Positions 1 through 9,042 are shown, counted from the first letter of the stretch. The stretch is DNA of 64,000 nucleotides from Selenomonas bovis DSM 23594 (GCF_000381005.1 NZ_KB908380.1:1-64000); one strand, 5' to 3'. The notes: generated by a model not told the origin, from the sequence alone. Numbers and translations: made by a program.

Positions 1-73
1 GGTGACCGCCTGTTTCTTGTACTGTTTTTTATGCCATGATTATCGCCAGTGTCAGATGACCGTGATTGAGGTC

Positions 74-121
74 AAAGAAAACGGGGCTATCCGCACGAAA
101 ATGCTTTCGTGAGACAGCCCC
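74..121 (-). terminator. Rho-independent terminator of codY
   Basis: On the minus strand GGGGCT pairs with AGCCCC (outer stem at 83-88 and 116-121). A second inner stem (CACGAAA/TTTTCGTG) sits inside, and a T-rich tract GTTTTCTTTG follows. It lies about 20 bp after the codY stop, so it most likely ends the codY transcript. Nothing recognisable is seen in bases 1-73. Confidence 0.75.
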
Positions 122-140
122 ACAATGGCAGATGATACGT

Positions 141-980
141 TCAGAAGCGGCCGCGATGCAGCTTTTTCTCATCCCGCGGCAGCGGCTTCGCATCAATCTT
201 CTTGACCTCGTCGATGAGATATTCGTTCTTTACCTTGATATAGGTGCCCTTCATGCCGAGGGATTTCGACTCGATGACACCGGCCGACTCGAATTTCCTC
301 AGAGCATTGACGATGACAGAACGCGTGATCTGCATCTCCTTCGCGACCGTCGAGGCGATGAGGTTGCCTTCCAGCTTGCCGTCCTTGTCATTCTCCTCGA
401 GCTTCTTGAGGATGCCCTTCGCCGCTACTTGCTCCGAATAGGAAAGCGTATTGATGGCGATCTGGACGGCCGTCTTCTTGCGCTCGATGGCCTGGATCTT
501 GAGGTTCTCGTCGCGCAGGATCTCCATGCCGACGACGGTCGCGCCATACTCGACGAGGACGAGGTCATCGTCGTCGAACTCCTCGTTGTACTTGGCGACA
601 ATCAGCGTTCCCTTGCGCTCGCCGTTGCTGTAAATCGGCACGATGGTCGTGTTCTTGCCGTTGAACATGCATTCCCTGTTCTCATCATAGGCACACATGC
701 CCGTCTTGGAGTGCAGGTTCGGTGTCGTCTCGTCGATGCGCTTGAGCCAGTTCACATACTTGCGCGGGAACTCCCCCTGATTGATGACCTTATCCACCAT
801 GAGATCGCACTCGAAATCATCGATGAACGCATAGCCATAGATCTTCCCTGTCGTGTCCGTGATGTAGACGTTGGCGTCGAGCACATTGCTGAGTACGCGC
901 GCAATGCCGTCGTACTCCACACTCACCGAGCGCTGCAGCAGGCGGTTGATCTTCCTCGTCTTTTCCAATAATGTAGCCAT
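141..980 (-). CDS. codY: GTP-sensing transcriptional pleiotropic repressor CodY
   Basis: 279 residues, slightly longer than the Bacillus protein (about 259). CodY is a global nutritional regulator that binds branched-chain amino acids and GTP and represses amino-acid and stationary-phase genes. An N-terminal GAF-like ligand domain spans about residues 1-155. A C-terminal winged helix-turn-helix (about 200-255) carries the near-invariant stretches TRSVIVNALRKFESAGVIES (219-238) and LGMKGTYIKV. A short basic tail follows. The ATG at 980 has a GGAGAGG ribosome-binding site about 8 nt upstream. In many Firmicutes codY is the last gene of a xerC-hslV-hslU-codY operon. Here it follows hslU but is separated by a hairpin and has its own promoter with a CodY-box-like site, suggesting autoregulation. 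Confidence 0.96.
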   Translation of the reverse strand: MATLLEKTRKINRLLQRSVSVEYDGIARVLSNVLDANVYITDTTGKIYGYAFIDDFECDLMVDKVINQGEFPRKYVNWLKRIDETTPNLHSKTGMCAYDENRECMFNGKNTTIVPIYSNGERKGTLIVAKYNEEFDDDDLVLVEYGATVVGMEILRDENLKIQAIERKKTAVQIAINTLSYSEQVAAKGILKKLEENDKDGKLEGNLIASTVAKEMQITRSVIVNALRKFESAGVIESKSLGMKGTYIKVKNEYLIDEVKKIDAKPLPRDEKKLHRGRF

Positions 981-1046
981 AAGGATTCCCTCTCCCCATC
1001 TGGCAGCGCTGTGTGGACGCCGCCTAAAAAAATATCTTTTGTCTGT

Positions 1047-1075
1047 ATTCTAACACACTTTTCCAAAAATTCCTA
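1047..1075 (-). promoter_or_regulatory. Candidate codY promoter
   Basis: Minus strand: TAGAAT (-10, 1047-1052) preceded by TGTGT, with a weak -35 (TAGGAA, 1070-1075) 17 bp upstream. The surrounding DNA is AT-rich, unlike the genes on either side. It lies about 67 bp upstream of the codY start. Confidence 0.5.
1057..1071 (-). promoter_or_regulatory. CodY-box-like operator
   Basis: The 15-mer AATTTTTGGAAAAGT on the minus strand matches the known CodY box AATTTTCWGAAAATT at 12 of 15 positions. It sits between the -35 and -10 elements of the candidate codY promoter, where a bound repressor would exclude RNA polymerase. Autoregulation is known for CodY in other species; here it is inferred from the site. 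Confidence 0.55.
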
Positions 1076-1119
1076 GATTTTGTTACAATTTATAAATTTC
1101 ATGATTTCCATATGGCGCG

Positions 1120-1170
1120 CCGCACGAAAATGCCAGCAGGACGCCGGCTCATGGCCGACGCCCTGCTGGC
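1120..1170 (-). terminator. Terminator-like hairpin after hslU
   Basis: Minus strand: GCCAGCAGG ... CCTGCTGGC with further pairing inside (GCGTCGGC / GCCGGCGT), followed by ATTTTCG. The stem is very stable but the T tract is short, so termination may be partial. It separates hslU from the codY promoter. Confidence 0.6.
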
Positions 1171-1190
1171 GCAATCGTATGCGGGTTCTG

Positions 1191-2585
1191 TCAGAGAATG
1201 AACTGCGAAAGATCTCTGTTCTTGACGATGTCGTGAAGCTTCGCGTCGACGTAGGCCTCGTCGATGACGACATGCTTCTCCGTGAGCTCCGGCGCGTCGA
1301 ACGAGACGTCCTCGAGCAGCTTCTCGAGCAGCGTATGGAGGCGGCGCGCGCCGATGTCCTCGGATTGCTCGTTCACGTCGCAGGCGAGCTGCGCGATGCG
1401 ACTGATGGCGTCGGGACGGAACTCGAGCGCGACGCCCTCCGTCGCGAGCAGCGCCTCATACTGCTTGATGAGCGCGTTCTGCGGCTCGGCGAGGATGCGC
1501 TCGAAGTCCTCCTTGCGCAGGCTCTTGAGTTCGACGCGGATAGGGAAACGCCCCTGGAGCTCGGGGATGAGATCAGAGGGCTTCGCCATGTGGAACGCGC
1601 CCGCCGCGATGAAGAGCACGTGGTCGGTCTTCACCGGGCCGTATTTCGTCGAGACCTGCGAGCCCTCGACGATGGGCAGGATGTCGCGCTGCACGCCCTC
1701 GCGGGAGACATCCGCACCGGAGGAATTGCCGTGCACGGCGACCTTGTCAATCTCATCGAGGAAGACGATGCCGCTGCGCTCCGCGACCTTCACGGCCGTC
1801 TCCGCAACCTCGTCCATGTCGATGAGCTTGCCGGCCTCCTCCTGTGTGAAGATCTTGCGCGCCTGCTCGACGCTGACCTTGCGCTTCCTATGGCTCTTCG
1901 GCATGAAGTTGCCGAGCATGTCCTGCAGGTTGTCGCCCATGCCCTCGAGACTCGACCCCGCGAACATGCCGACCATCGGGCGGCTCGCCTCCTCGACGTC
2001 GATCTCGATGAGCTCCTTTTCGAGCTCGCCGTTCTTGAGGCGCTTGCGCACCCATTCGCGGCCTGCCTGGTATTTGGGCTTGTCCTCCTGCTTTTCCTCG
2101 CCGTCGTCCTCGGCGTTGCCGAAGAGGCGGCCGAGCGGGTTCTGGGACTTCTTCGGCTGCGGTACGAAAACATCGAGGATGCGCTCCTCGGCGAGTTCCT
2201 TCGCCTTTTCCTGTACGGACTCCATACGCTCCTGACGCACCATGCGGACGGCGGTTTCAACGAGGTCCCGCACGATGGACTCAACGTCGCGGCCGACGTA
2301 GCCGACCTCCGTGAACTTCGTCGCCTCGACCTTGATGAACGGTGCCTTGACGAGCTTCGCGAGACGACGGGCAATCTCGGTCTTGCCGACGCCGGTCGAG
2401 CCAATCATGAGGATGTTTTTCGGGATGACCTCATCCTGCATGGGGCCCGTGAGCTGACGGCTGCGCCAACGGTTGCGCAGGGCGATGGCGACCGAGCGCT
2501 TCGCCTCATCCTGTCCGATGATGTATTTGTCGAGCTCCTCCACGATCTGGCGCGGCGTCTGCTCGTTCATGCCGATTTGTTCCAT
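1191..2585 (-). CDS. hslU: ATP-dependent protease ATPase subunit HslU (ClpY)
   Basis: 464 residues, the usual family size. HslU is the AAA+ hexameric unfoldase that feeds substrates into the HslV peptidase chamber in the cytoplasm. Walker A is GSTGVGKT (residues 62-69). Walker B reads [12 protein letters not shown] in the second half of the protein, after the long intermediate (I) domain (about 110-230). The C-terminus NRDLSQFIL resembles the conserved tail that docks into HslV. The ATG overlaps the hslV stop by one base (TAATG), so translation is coupled. GGAGG lies 10 nt upstream. A second ATG five codons in is a possible alternative start. Confidence 0.96.
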   Translation of the reverse strand: MEQIGMNEQTPRQIVEELDKYIIGQDEAKRSVAIALRNRWRSRQLTGPMQDEVIPKNILMIGSTGVGKTEIARRLAKLVKAPFIKVEATKFTEVGYVGRDVESIVRDLVETAVRMVRQERMESVQEKAKELAEERILDVFVPQPKKSQNPLGRLFGNAEDDGEEKQEDKPKYQAGREWVRKRLKNGELEKELIEIDVEEASRPMVGMFAGSSLEGMGDNLQDMLGNFMPKSHRKRKVSVEQARKIFTQEEAGKLIDMDEVAETAVKVAERSGIVFLDEIDKVAVHGNSSGADVSREGVQRDILPIVEGSQVSTKYGPVKTDHVLFIAAGAFHMAKPSDLIPELQGRFPIRVELKSLRKEDFERILAEPQNALIKQYEALLATEGVALEFRPDAISRIAQLACDVNEQSEDIGARRLHTLLEKLLEDVSFDAPELTEKHVVIDEAYVDAKLHDIVKNRDLSQFIL

Positions 2586-3127
2586 TAGCTCAGTTCCTCC
2601 ACCTTGATGTTATGATTCGTATAGACGCAGATGTCGGCGGCAATGGAGAGCGCCTCGTGCGCGATATCCTTCGCCTCCATGTCGGTGTGCGCGACCATCG
2701 CGCGCGCGGCGGCAAGCGCGTAGAAGCCGCCGCTGCCGATAGCGGCGACGTCGCCGTCCGGCTCGATGACCTCGCCGTTGCCTGAGAGCATGAGCAGCTG
2801 CTGCTTGTCCGCGACGAGCAGCAGCGCCTCGAGCTTCCGGAGCACGCGGTCCGTGCGCCACTCCTTCGCGAGCTCGACAGCGGCGCGCTGCAGGTTGCCA
2901 TTATACGCCTCGAGCTTGCCCTCGAATTTCTCGAAGAGCGTGAAGGCATCCGCCACGGAGCCAGCGAACCCCGCGAGGATCTTGTCGTGATAGAGCGTGC
3001 GCACCTTGCGCGCGTTCGCCTTCATAATCGTATGCTCGCCGAACGTGACCTGCCCGTCGCCGGCGATGGCCGTCTTGCCATTCTTGCGCACGGCGACGAT
3101 GGTCGTCGCGTGAAATTGCGTGTCCAT
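2585..3127 (-). CDS. hslV: ATP-dependent protease peptidase subunit HslV (ClpQ)
   Basis: 180 residues. HslV is the proteasome-like peptidase of the HslUV complex. The start reads [13 protein letters not shown]. By family knowledge the propeptide is removed to expose an N-terminal Thr, most likely Thr8. The GDGQVT and [14 protein letters not shown] motifs are typical of the family. The gene lies 7 bp after trmFO and overlaps hslU by one base. The usual upstream neighbour xerC (codV) is absent. Confidence 0.96.
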   Translation of the reverse strand: MDTQFHATTIVAVRKNGKTAIAGDGQVTFGEHTIMKANARKVRTLYHDKILAGFAGSVADAFTLFEKFEGKLEAYNGNLQRAAVELAKEWRTDRVLRKLEALLLVADKQQLLMLSGNGEVIEPDGDVAAIGSGGFYALAAARAMVAHTDMEAKDIAHEALSIAADICVYTNHNIKVEELS

Positions 3128-3134
3128 GATGCTG

Positions 3135-4451
3135 TTACTCCTTTAATTCTGCACGAAATGTCTCTATGTCAGCGAGCGCCCGCTCCGCGAGGCGCTGCTT
3201 TTTTTCTCTCTTTTTCCGGATGCGCTGGGGAAGCGGCGGCAGCAGGCCGAAGTTCACGTTCATCGGCTGGAAATGATCCGCCTCGCCCGTCGTGATGTAG
3301 TGCGCGAGCGCGCCGTGACACGTCGTCTCCGGAAAGACGAGCGGCGCTTCGCCGCGCGCGAGCCGCGCGGCATTGATGCCGGCGACGAGCCCCGAGGAGG
3401 CTGACTCAACGTAGCCCTCGACGCCCGTCATCTGCCCCGCGAAGAGGAGACGTTCCTCGCCGCGCAGCTGATACGTCGGCAGCAGGTGGCGCGGTGCGTT
3501 GAGAAACGTGTTCCTGTGCATGACGCCGTAGCGCAGGAACTCTGCGTGCTCGAGTCCCGGGATCATGCCGAAAACGCGGCGCTGCTCCGGCCACTTGAGG
3601 TGTGTCTGGAAACCGACGATATTGTAGAGCGTCCCCTCCGCGTTGTCCTGGCGCAGCTGCACGACGGCGAACGGCCGCACGCCTGTCACGGGATGCTCGA
3701 GCCCCACGGGCTTGAGCGGCCCGTAGAGCAGCGTGTCCTCCCCACGGGCCGCCATGACCTCGACGGGCATGCAGCCCTCGAAGAATTTCTCCTTCTCAAA
3801 GCCGTGCGTCGGCGCCTTTTCCGCCGTCACGAGCGCCTCGTAAAACGCGCGGTACTCCGCCTCCGTCATCGGGCAGTTGATATAGGCTGCCTCGCCCTTC
3901 CCGTAGCGGGAGGCGCGGTAGGCCTTCGTCATGTCGACGGACTCGAGGCTCACGATGGGCGCGGCGGCATCGTAGAAATAGAGGGAGTCGCCGCCCGTGC
4001 GCCGCGCGATGTCGTCTGCGAGCGCTCCCTCCGTGAGCGGGCCGCTCGCGACGATGGTCACCATGTCCTCAGAGAGCGGGACTTTCTGTACCTCCGTGCG
4101 CACGACATGGATCTGTGGATGCGCTTCGATCCTTTGCGTGATGTAGTCGCTGAAGCCGTGACGATCCACGGCGAGCGCGCCGCCCGCAGGCACGCGCGTG
4201 GCGTCCGCTGCCGCCATGATGAGAGAGCCGAGACGGCGCATCTCCTCCTTGAGCACGCCGACGGCGTTCTCCAGTCCCGCGCCGCGCAGGGAGTTGCTGC
4301 AGACAAGCTCGGCGAAGCCGCCCGTCTTGTGCGCGGGCGTCTGCTTCTCCGGGCGCATCTCATAGAGCGTGACCTCCGCGCCGCGCTGCGCAGCCTGCCA
4401 CGCTGCCTCTGAGCCAGCGAGCCCCGCACCGATGATCGAGATGTGTTTCAT
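3135..4451 (-). CDS. trmFO: tRNA (uracil-5-)-methyltransferase, folate/FAD-dependent (TrmFO)
   Basis: 438 residues. TrmFO makes ribothymidine at position 54 of tRNA using methylenetetrahydrofolate and FAD. The N-terminal dinucleotide-binding motif [11 protein letters not shown] (residues 8-18) is followed by the family signature LVCSNSLRG and, near the C-terminus, [11 protein letters not shown]. Its start overlaps the topA stop by 4 bp (ATGA), so the two are translationally coupled. In Bacillus the same topA-trmFO order occurs upstream of the codY operon. Confidence 0.96.
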   Translation of the reverse strand: MKHISIIGAGLAGSEAAWQAAQRGAEVTLYEMRPEKQTPAHKTGGFAELVCSNSLRGAGLENAVGVLKEEMRRLGSLIMAAADATRVPAGGALAVDRHGFSDYITQRIEAHPQIHVVRTEVQKVPLSEDMVTIVASGPLTEGALADDIARRTGGDSLYFYDAAAPIVSLESVDMTKAYRASRYGKGEAAYINCPMTEAEYRAFYEALVTAEKAPTHGFEKEKFFEGCMPVEVMAARGEDTLLYGPLKPVGLEHPVTGVRPFAVVQLRQDNAEGTLYNIVGFQTHLKWPEQRRVFGMIPGLEHAEFLRYGVMHRNTFLNAPRHLLPTYQLRGEERLLFAGQMTGVEGYVESASSGLVAGINAARLARGEAPLVFPETTCHGALAHYITTGEADHFQPMNVNFGLLPPLPQRIRKKREKKQRLAERALADIETFRAELKE

Positions 4452-6760
4452 GACTTCTTCTCTTTCTTTTCCGTTTTCTCAGCCGCGGCTTTGGCCGCCG
4501 CTTTCTCCTCATCCTTCGCGCGCTTGGCCGCGAGGCGCGCCCGCATCTTCTCGAGTTCCTCATTGATGGGGCTGCCGACGCGCGACTTGCAGTCGTCATT
4601 GCTGCAGTAGATGAGCGCGCGGCCGTTCTTGTACTGGTGCTTGAGCAGGAAGGAACCGCAGACGGGACAGGTATCCTTGAGCGGCGTGTCCCAGGTCGTG
4701 TAGTCGCACTCTGGATAGTTCTTGCAGCCGTAGAATTTCCGTCCGCGCCGCGTCTTGCGCTCAACGATGCTGCCGCCGCACTTCGGGCACTTGACCCCCG
4801 TATCGACGAGCAGCGGCTTCGTATTGCGACACTCAGGGAAGCCGGGGCAGGCGAGGAACTTGCCGAACCGCCCCTGCTTGACGACCATGAGGCGGCCGCA
4901 TTTCTCGCAGCGCACATCAGAGACCTCGACGGGTAGCTCGACGTGGCCGATGGCCTCGTCCGCTTTCTCGAGCGTCTGCTCGAACGGCGTGTAGAACTCG
5001 CTGAGAAGTGCGTTCTTCTCGCATTTTCCCTCGGCGATCTCGTCGAGTTCGTTCTCGAGGTTCGCGGTGAACTTCACATCGACGATATCCTTGAAATATT
5101 CCTCGAGCATGTCGAGCACGAGGAAGCCGAGCTCCGTCGGCTGGAAATGCTTGTCGACGCGCTGCACATAGCCACGCGCCTGGATTGTCTCAATGATCGG
5201 CGCGTAGGTACTCGGCCGGCCGATCTCCTTCTCCTCAAGCGTCTTGACGAGCGAGGCGTCGTTATAGCGCGGCGGCGGCTCGGTGAAATGCTGCTGTGGC
5301 AGAAGCCTGCCGAGGTCGAGCGCATCGCCCGCCGCGAGCTCCGGCAGCACGACATCCTTTTCCTTTTTCGTCGTGTCCGCGCCCGCATAAACGGCCGTGA
5401 AGCCCGCGAAGACAAGCCGCGAGCCGGAAGACTTGAGTTGGTAGCGCTCGCCCGCCGCGATGGTGACGCTCATCGTATCGTAGACAGCGGGCGTCATCTG
5501 ACTCGCGGCGAAGCGCTGCCAGATGAGCGTGTAGAGCTTCCACTGATCCTTAGAGAGGAAGCTCTCGAGCTCGTCCGGCGTGTTGTGGATGGAAGTCGGA
5601 CGGATGGCCTCATGCGCGTCCTGCGCCTTCTTGCCGCTCGCGTAGACGTTCGGCTTTGCCGGCACGTAGTCCGCGCCGAGCGCCTCCTCCAGGTAGGCCT
5701 TCGCCTCTGCCTGCGCGAGCTCGGAGATGCGCGTCGAGTCGGTGCGCATGTAGGTGATGAGGCCCGTCGGGCCGCGCTTGCCGAGCTCGATGCCCTCGTA
5801 GAGCTGCTGCGCGAGCATCATCGTCTTGCGCGAGGTGAAGCCGAGCTTGCGCGCAGCGTCCTGCTGCAGCGAGCTCGTCGTAAAGGGCGCGGCCGGGCGC
5901 CGCTTGCGCTGGCTTTTCTTCACCGCGGCCACGGAGAAGGGCTGCGTGCCGAGGTCCTCAGTAAGCGCCTTCGCCGCCTGCTCGTCATGCAGGACGAAAT
6001 TCTTGCCGCCCTCCTCATGGACGGCGAGCTTCTTTCCATCCACGAGCGCGAGCTCCGCCTCGAAGAGCGCGGATTTCTGCCGGCGCAGCTTGCAGCCGAC
6101 CGTCCAGTATTCCTCCGACTGGAACGCCTGGATTTCCTTTTCCCTGTCGCAGATGAGTTTCACCGTGACGGACTGCACGCGTCCCGCCGAGAGCCCCTTC
6201 CTGATCTTTCTCCAGAGCAGCGGGCTGAGCTTGTAGCCGACGATGCGGTCGAGCATGCGCCGCGCCTGCTGTGCATCGACGCGGTCCATATTGATGGGGC
6301 GCGGCTCCTTGACCGCCTCCTGGATGGCCGGCTTTGTGATCTCGTTGAACACGATGCGGCAGTCCGAGGCGGGATCGATATCCAGGATATGCGCAAGATG
6401 CCAGGCGATCGCCTCTCCCTCACGATCGGGATCGCTTGCGAGATAGACCTTGTCCGCGTTCTTCGCGTCCTTCTTGAGCGCCTTGATGAGGTCTCCTTTG
6501 CCGCGGATGTTGATGTATTTCGGCGCGAAATCATGCTCGACATCGATGCCGAACTGGCTTTTCGGCAAATCCCGCAGGTGCCCCATCGAGGCGCGCACTA
6601 TGTATTTCCTGCCGAGATACTTCTCGATGGTCTTCGCCTTCGCGGGCGACTCGACGACAACGAGTGTCTTCTTCGGCGCGGTTCTGCGCTTCGCCTTTGC
6701 TTTCTTTCCCTTTGCAGACGCTGCCGCGCCTGCTGTCTTCTTTGCTGCTTTGGCTGCCAA
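4448..6760 (-). CDS. topA: DNA topoisomerase I (type IA)
   Basis: 770 residues from a TTG start at 6758-6760. That start has GGAGAGGGAG about 8 nt upstream and lies 4 bp after the dprA stop. An upstream in-frame ATG at 6808 would lie inside dprA and has no comparable site. TopA relaxes negative supercoils. A Lys/Ala-rich leader of about 30 residues precedes the Toprim domain ([18 protein letters not shown] at about 110-116). The active-site Tyr is in [10 protein letters not shown] (Tyr about 337). Three C-terminal C4 zinc ribbons are visible (CEKC...CPGFPEC, CPKC...CKNYPEC, CPVC...CSNDDC), then a Lys-rich tail. Confidence 0.96.
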   Translation of the reverse strand: MAAKAAKKTAGAAASAKGKKAKAKRRTAPKKTLVVVESPAKAKTIEKYLGRKYIVRASMGHLRDLPKSQFGIDVEHDFAPKYINIRGKGDLIKALKKDAKNADKVYLASDPDREGEAIAWHLAHILDIDPASDCRIVFNEITKPAIQEAVKEPRPINMDRVDAQQARRMLDRIVGYKLSPLLWRKIRKGLSAGRVQSVTVKLICDREKEIQAFQSEEYWTVGCKLRRQKSALFEAELALVDGKKLAVHEEGGKNFVLHDEQAAKALTEDLGTQPFSVAAVKKSQRKRRPAAPFTTSSLQQDAARKLGFTSRKTMMLAQQLYEGIELGKRGPTGLITYMRTDSTRISELAQAEAKAYLEEALGADYVPAKPNVYASGKKAQDAHEAIRPTSIHNTPDELESFLSKDQWKLYTLIWQRFAASQMTPAVYDTMSVTIAAGERYQLKSSGSRLVFAGFTAVYAGADTTKKEKDVVLPELAAGDALDLGRLLPQQHFTEPPPRYNDASLVKTLEEKEIGRPSTYAPIIETIQARGYVQRVDKHFQPTELGFLVLDMLEEYFKDIVDVKFTANLENELDEIAEGKCEKNALLSEFYTPFEQTLEKADEAIGHVELPVEVSDVRCEKCGRLMVVKQGRFGKFLACPGFPECRNTKPLLVDTGVKCPKCGGSIVERKTRRGRKFYGCKNYPECDYTTWDTPLKDTCPVCGSFLLKHQYKNGRALIYCSNDDCKSRVGSPINEELEKMRARLAAKRAKDEEKAAAKAAAEKTEKKEKKS

Positions 6761-6764
6761 AGTG

Positions 6765-7868
6765 TCACTCCCTCTCCGCACGCAGATAGCCGTGCGATTC
6801 GTTTTCAATCACCAGGCCCTTGAGCTCCAGACCGAGCAACAGGAAGGAGAGCCGCGCGGGATCCCCATCCTTGAGGCTGGCGATGATTTCATCAATGGAA
6901 AGCGGGTGCTCGTAGGAGAGCACCTGGTAGAGGGCGCGCTCTTCCCCGCTGAGATCCGCGTCCTTCCGTTTTCGCGGCGCGCGCGGCATCGGCTCGCGCC
7001 CGTACTCCTCGAGCACATCCCGCACGGAGGTCACAAGCTTCGCGCCCTGTTGGATGAGCCGATGGCACCCCTGGCTCGTCGGCGAATAGATGCTGCCCGG
7101 CACCGCGAAGACATCGCGGCCCTCGTCGAGCGCGAGCTGCGCCGTGATGAGCGAGCCGCTGCGTTCCGCCGCCTCCACGACGATGACGCCCTTCGAAAGG
7201 CCGCTGATGATGCGGTTGCGCGCGGGGAAGAACGCGGGCAGCGGCGGCGTGCCAGGCGCATACTCTGAGAGGATGGCGCCGCCTGAGGCGACGATATCCG
7301 CGAGCAGGCGGCGGTTCTCCGCCGGATAGGCGATATCGACGCCGCAGCCGAGCACGGCCACCGTGCACCCCGTCCGGAGCGCGCCGCGGTGCGCGGCGCT
7401 GTCGATACCGCGCGCCGCGCCGCTCACGACGCAGAAGCCACTCGCCGCAAGCTCCTCGCCGAGCTTCTCCGCGATGCCCTCGCCATAGCGGCTGAACCGG
7501 CGTGCCCCGACGATGCCGAGACATTCCGCATCAGACGGCAGACTGCCGCGTACATAGAGCACGAGCGGCGGCTGATAGATTGCGGCGAGCGATTCTGGGT
7601 ACCCTGCCTCGCCGAACGCAACGAGCGAGACGGACTGCCCCTCGCAAAGCGCCTCGATGCGTTCCGGCTCCGCCGCGTGTTTCGCGCGGTAGCGGCCGAG
7701 CGCCGCGAGTGTGCGCCGCTCCATGCCGGCTGCCGCAAGCTCCGCCGCCGACGCCTCCCAGACGCGCCGCGCGCCTCCAAGCGTGCGCAGGAGCGGCAGG
7801 AGCACCGCGGCATTCAGGCCGCGCACGCACTGCAGCGCAGCAAGTGCGAAAATATCTCGGTCCTTCAT
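6765..7868 (-). CDS. dprA: DNA processing protein DprA (Smf)
   Basis: 367 residues. DprA loads RecA on incoming single-stranded DNA during natural transformation. The Rossmann-like core shows GIVGARRFSRYGEGIAEKL, SGAARGIDSAAHRGAL, TVAVLGCGVD and FPARNRIISGLS, all DprA hallmarks. A SAM-like N-terminus and a C-terminal winged-helix-like part flank the core. I chose the ATG at 7868 because GGAGAG lies 6 nt upstream; a longer frame reaches 7904. It heads the five-gene run dprA-topA-trmFO-hslV-hslU, all within 7 bp of or overlapping each other. Confidence 0.94.
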   Translation of the reverse strand: MKDRDIFALAALQCVRGLNAAVLLPLLRTLGGARRVWEASAAELAAAGMERRTLAALGRYRAKHAAEPERIEALCEGQSVSLVAFGEAGYPESLAAIYQPPLVLYVRGSLPSDAECLGIVGARRFSRYGEGIAEKLGEELAASGFCVVSGAARGIDSAAHRGALRTGCTVAVLGCGVDIAYPAENRRLLADIVASGGAILSEYAPGTPPLPAFFPARNRIISGLSKGVIVVEAAERSGSLITAQLALDEGRDVFAVPGSIYSPTSQGCHRLIQQGAKLVTSVRDVLEEYGREPMPRAPRKRKDADLSGEERALYQVLSYEHPLSIDEIIASLKDGDPARLSFLLLGLELKGLVIENESHGYLRAERE

Positions 7869-7959
7869 AGCGTTCTCTCCATCGTCACAAAACGGAGGGG
7901 GCACATCCGGCAGACGGAAATGACAAGCGCCGCTCCTCTGTCCAAGGCATACGTCTATT

Positions 7960-7988
7960 TGTATATAATAGCTTCAACTACTATACAA
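7960..7988 (-). promoter_or_regulatory. Candidate promoter of the dprA operon
   Basis: Minus strand: TTGTAT (7983-7988), 17 bp spacer, TATACA (7960-7965), in an AT-rich island about 90 bp upstream of dprA. The match is moderate. The rest of 7869-8145 has no gene. It contains a 12-bp direct repeat CCCCATTGCTCC at 8109 and 8125. Confidence 0.4.
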
Positions 7989-8145
7989 AAAAGCGCCACA
8001 TTCTGCAACACCTTTTCTCGACATTTTGCAAAATCAGTGCAAAAACACCGCGCGCCGTCCGCCATAAGCCATGCGGGAAAACACTGCAACAGCGGAGCGC
8101 AGCAAGATCCCCATTGCTCCAGACCCCCATTGCTCCTATACAGCA

Positions 8146-8180
8146 GAAAAAACGGGGCTGCGCCTCAATGCGTCAGCCCC
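8146..8180 (-). terminator. Rho-independent terminator of folB
   Basis: Minus strand: GGGGCTG ... CAGCCCC (8174-8180 with 8154-8160) followed by GTTTTTTC. It starts 5 bp after the folB stop codon. Confidence 0.85.
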
Positions 8181-8185
8181 TTGCG

Positions 8186-8548
8186 TCATTCTGCCCGGCG
8201 TGTCACCGTAGCTTCCACATAGTCCAGAGAACCTGAAATCGGCACATTGGGCTTGCGGATGGTCGTCGTGACCGCGGCGAAGTGCGGATATTTCTTGAGC
8301 AAGCGATCCCCGATGTGGCCGCCGAGTGCTGCAAGCATCGTGAACCGCTTGTTTTCCGTGACATCCTTGACGACGTCGTAGATGGCCGCCATATCCACGC
8401 CATCCTCGATCTTGTCCGTCTCGACGACCTTGTCATCCTTCGTCTCGACTTCCACATCGATGTAGAATTTCTGTCCCTGTTCACGCTCATACTCATAGAT
8501 GCCATGGAATCCATAGAACATCATATTCTTGATACTGGCTCTTACCAT
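8186..8548 (-). CDS. folB: Dihydroneopterin aldolase (FolB-like)
   Basis: 120 residues from the ATG at 8548, chosen because TTTAGGAG lies 8 nt upstream. GTG and ATG codons 6-9 bp further upstream abut that site. The family cleaves 7,8-dihydroneopterin to 6-hydroxymethyl-dihydropterin in folate synthesis. Visible motifs are FYGFHGIYEYEREQGQKFYIDVE (near the start; split here as FYGFHGIYEYE and GQKFYIDVE) and a C-terminal Lys-Pro strand (TIRKPNVPISGSLDYVEATV). No other folate gene is adjacent. 7,8-dihydroneopterin epimerase activity is also known in the family. Confidence 0.88.
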   Translation of the reverse strand: MVRASIKNMMFYGFHGIYEYEREQGQKFYIDVEVETKDDKVVETDKIEDGVDMAAIYDVVKDVTENKRFTMLAALGGHIGDRLLKKYPHFAAVTTTIRKPNVPISGSLDYVEATVTRRAE

Positions 8549-8653
8549 TTCCATCACTCCTAAACTTCTGACCTAGATTCTTCTTTTGCTTTATTCTCTA
8601 TCACCAAGGGGAAATCCTCCCCGCGTTTCCTAAAATCTAAAAAATCAATGCCA

Positions 8654-8693
8654 GCTGCGCCTGCGGCTTGCGCTCTTGGGGATTTACATAGTA
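8654..8693 (+). repeat. 40-bp repeat, copy 1
   Basis: An exact 40-base match to 8763-8802, 109 bp apart. It begins GCTGCGCCTGCGGCTTGCG and ends GGATTTACATAGTA. The same core occurs, with several differences, inside the MITE-like element at 34383-34420 on the other strand, so this is probably part of a dispersed family. Confidence 0.9.
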
Positions 8694-8700
8694 AACTCAA

Positions 8701-8732
8701 CGCACAAACGTCCACTTTGTGGACATTGTGCG
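8701..8732. other. Interrupted palindrome between the two repeat copies
   Basis: CGCACAA ... TTGTGCG encloses GTCCAC TTT GTGGAC, so nearly all of the 32 bases can pair. Outside it, GGATTTAC (in copy 1) and GTAAATCC (about 8747) form another inverted pair. No T tract follows on either strand, so it looks like part of a repeat element rather than a terminator. Confidence 0.7.
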
Positions 8733-8762
8733 CCCGTCCTTGCAGTAAATCCAACCAATCGC

Positions 8763-8802
8763 GCTGCGCCTGCGGCTTGCGCTCTTGGGGATTTACATAG
8801 TA
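8763..8802 (+). repeat. 40-bp repeat, copy 2
   Basis: The second exact copy of the repeat at 8654-8693. Its right end joins sequence that creates TATGAT at 8801-8806. This copy, unlike copy 1, could therefore act as a promoter for the small gene at 8867. Confidence 0.9.
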
Positions 8803-8806
8803 TGAT
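8777..8806 (+). promoter_or_regulatory. Candidate promoter of the small peptide gene
   Basis: TTGCGC (8777-8782), 18 bp spacer, TATGAT (8801-8806). The -35 half lies inside repeat copy 2 and the -10 spans its end. The next TSS window leads into an AT-rich leader ending in a good ribosome-binding site. Confidence 0.4.
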
Positions 8807-8866
8807 AGAAGAAAACTCGTCGTTAACCCGCAAGTGTCTGTTTGCGAGGGAAAGGGGGCTCTCACG

Positions 8867-8944
8867 ATGGGTGATCTCTTCCTCCTGCTGCTTATCTTCC
8901 TGATGGTATCCTACGCCTTCTGGGATCAGCTTTTCACCAACTGA
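8867..8944 (+). CDS. Small hydrophobic 25-residue peptide, function unknown
   Basis: A complete 25-codon frame beginning MGDLFLLLLIFLMV and ending DQLFTN. AGGGGG lies 8 nt before the ATG and a clear Rho-independent terminator starts 14 bp after the stop. One membrane helix (about residues 4-19) fills most of it. The charged residues are two Asp, with no Lys or Arg, unlike most type I toxins. It is the only plus-strand gene between folB and the RNase P RNA gene, and its candidate promoter overlaps a repeat copy. It could be a small membrane protein or the short open frame of a regulatory RNA. I do not recognise a family. Confidence 0.6.
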   Translation: MGDLFLLLLIFLMVSYAFWDQLFTN

Positions 8945-8957
8945 GGCGGCTGCCTCG

Positions 8958-8986
8958 CCCAAGAGTCCTGCACTCTTGGGCTTTTT
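8958..8986 (+). terminator. Rho-independent terminator of the small peptide gene
   Basis: CCCAAGAGT CCTGC ACTCTTGGG followed by CTTTTTC: a perfect 9-bp stem and a T tract, on the plus strand. Confidence 0.9.
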
Positions 8987-8997
8987 CATTATGGGGT

Positions 8998-9023
8998 AAA
9001 AAAGGGGGAGGCGTACGCCTCCC
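8998..9023 (-). terminator. Rho-independent terminator of the NlpC/P60 gene
   Basis: Minus strand: GGGAGGCGTACGCCTCCC (perfect palindrome, 9006-9023) followed by CCTTTTTT. It is 20 bp after the stop codon. Confidence 0.85.
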
Positions 9024-9042
9024 GAACATCAAGATATTTTGT

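Noticed and set aside
4943-6823. A 626-codon plus-strand frame opposite topA
   Set aside because: Antisense shadow of topA, without promoter or ribosome-binding site.
8654-8802. Two direct repeats considered as a CRISPR remnant
   Set aside because: Only two copies, a 69-bp interval that is itself a palindrome, no cas genes; it fits a dispersed repeat family better.
8867-8944. The small peptide gene as a type I toxin
   Set aside because: No Lys/Arg, no aromatic-basic tail and no clear divergent antisense promoter over it; kept as an unknown small membrane peptide.
8560-8989. Two minus-strand frames (about 101 codons each) over the 40-bp repeats, both containing KSPRAQAAGAA
   Set aside because: The shared peptide is just the translated repeat; neither frame has a ribosome-binding site, and one runs through the plus-strand terminator.
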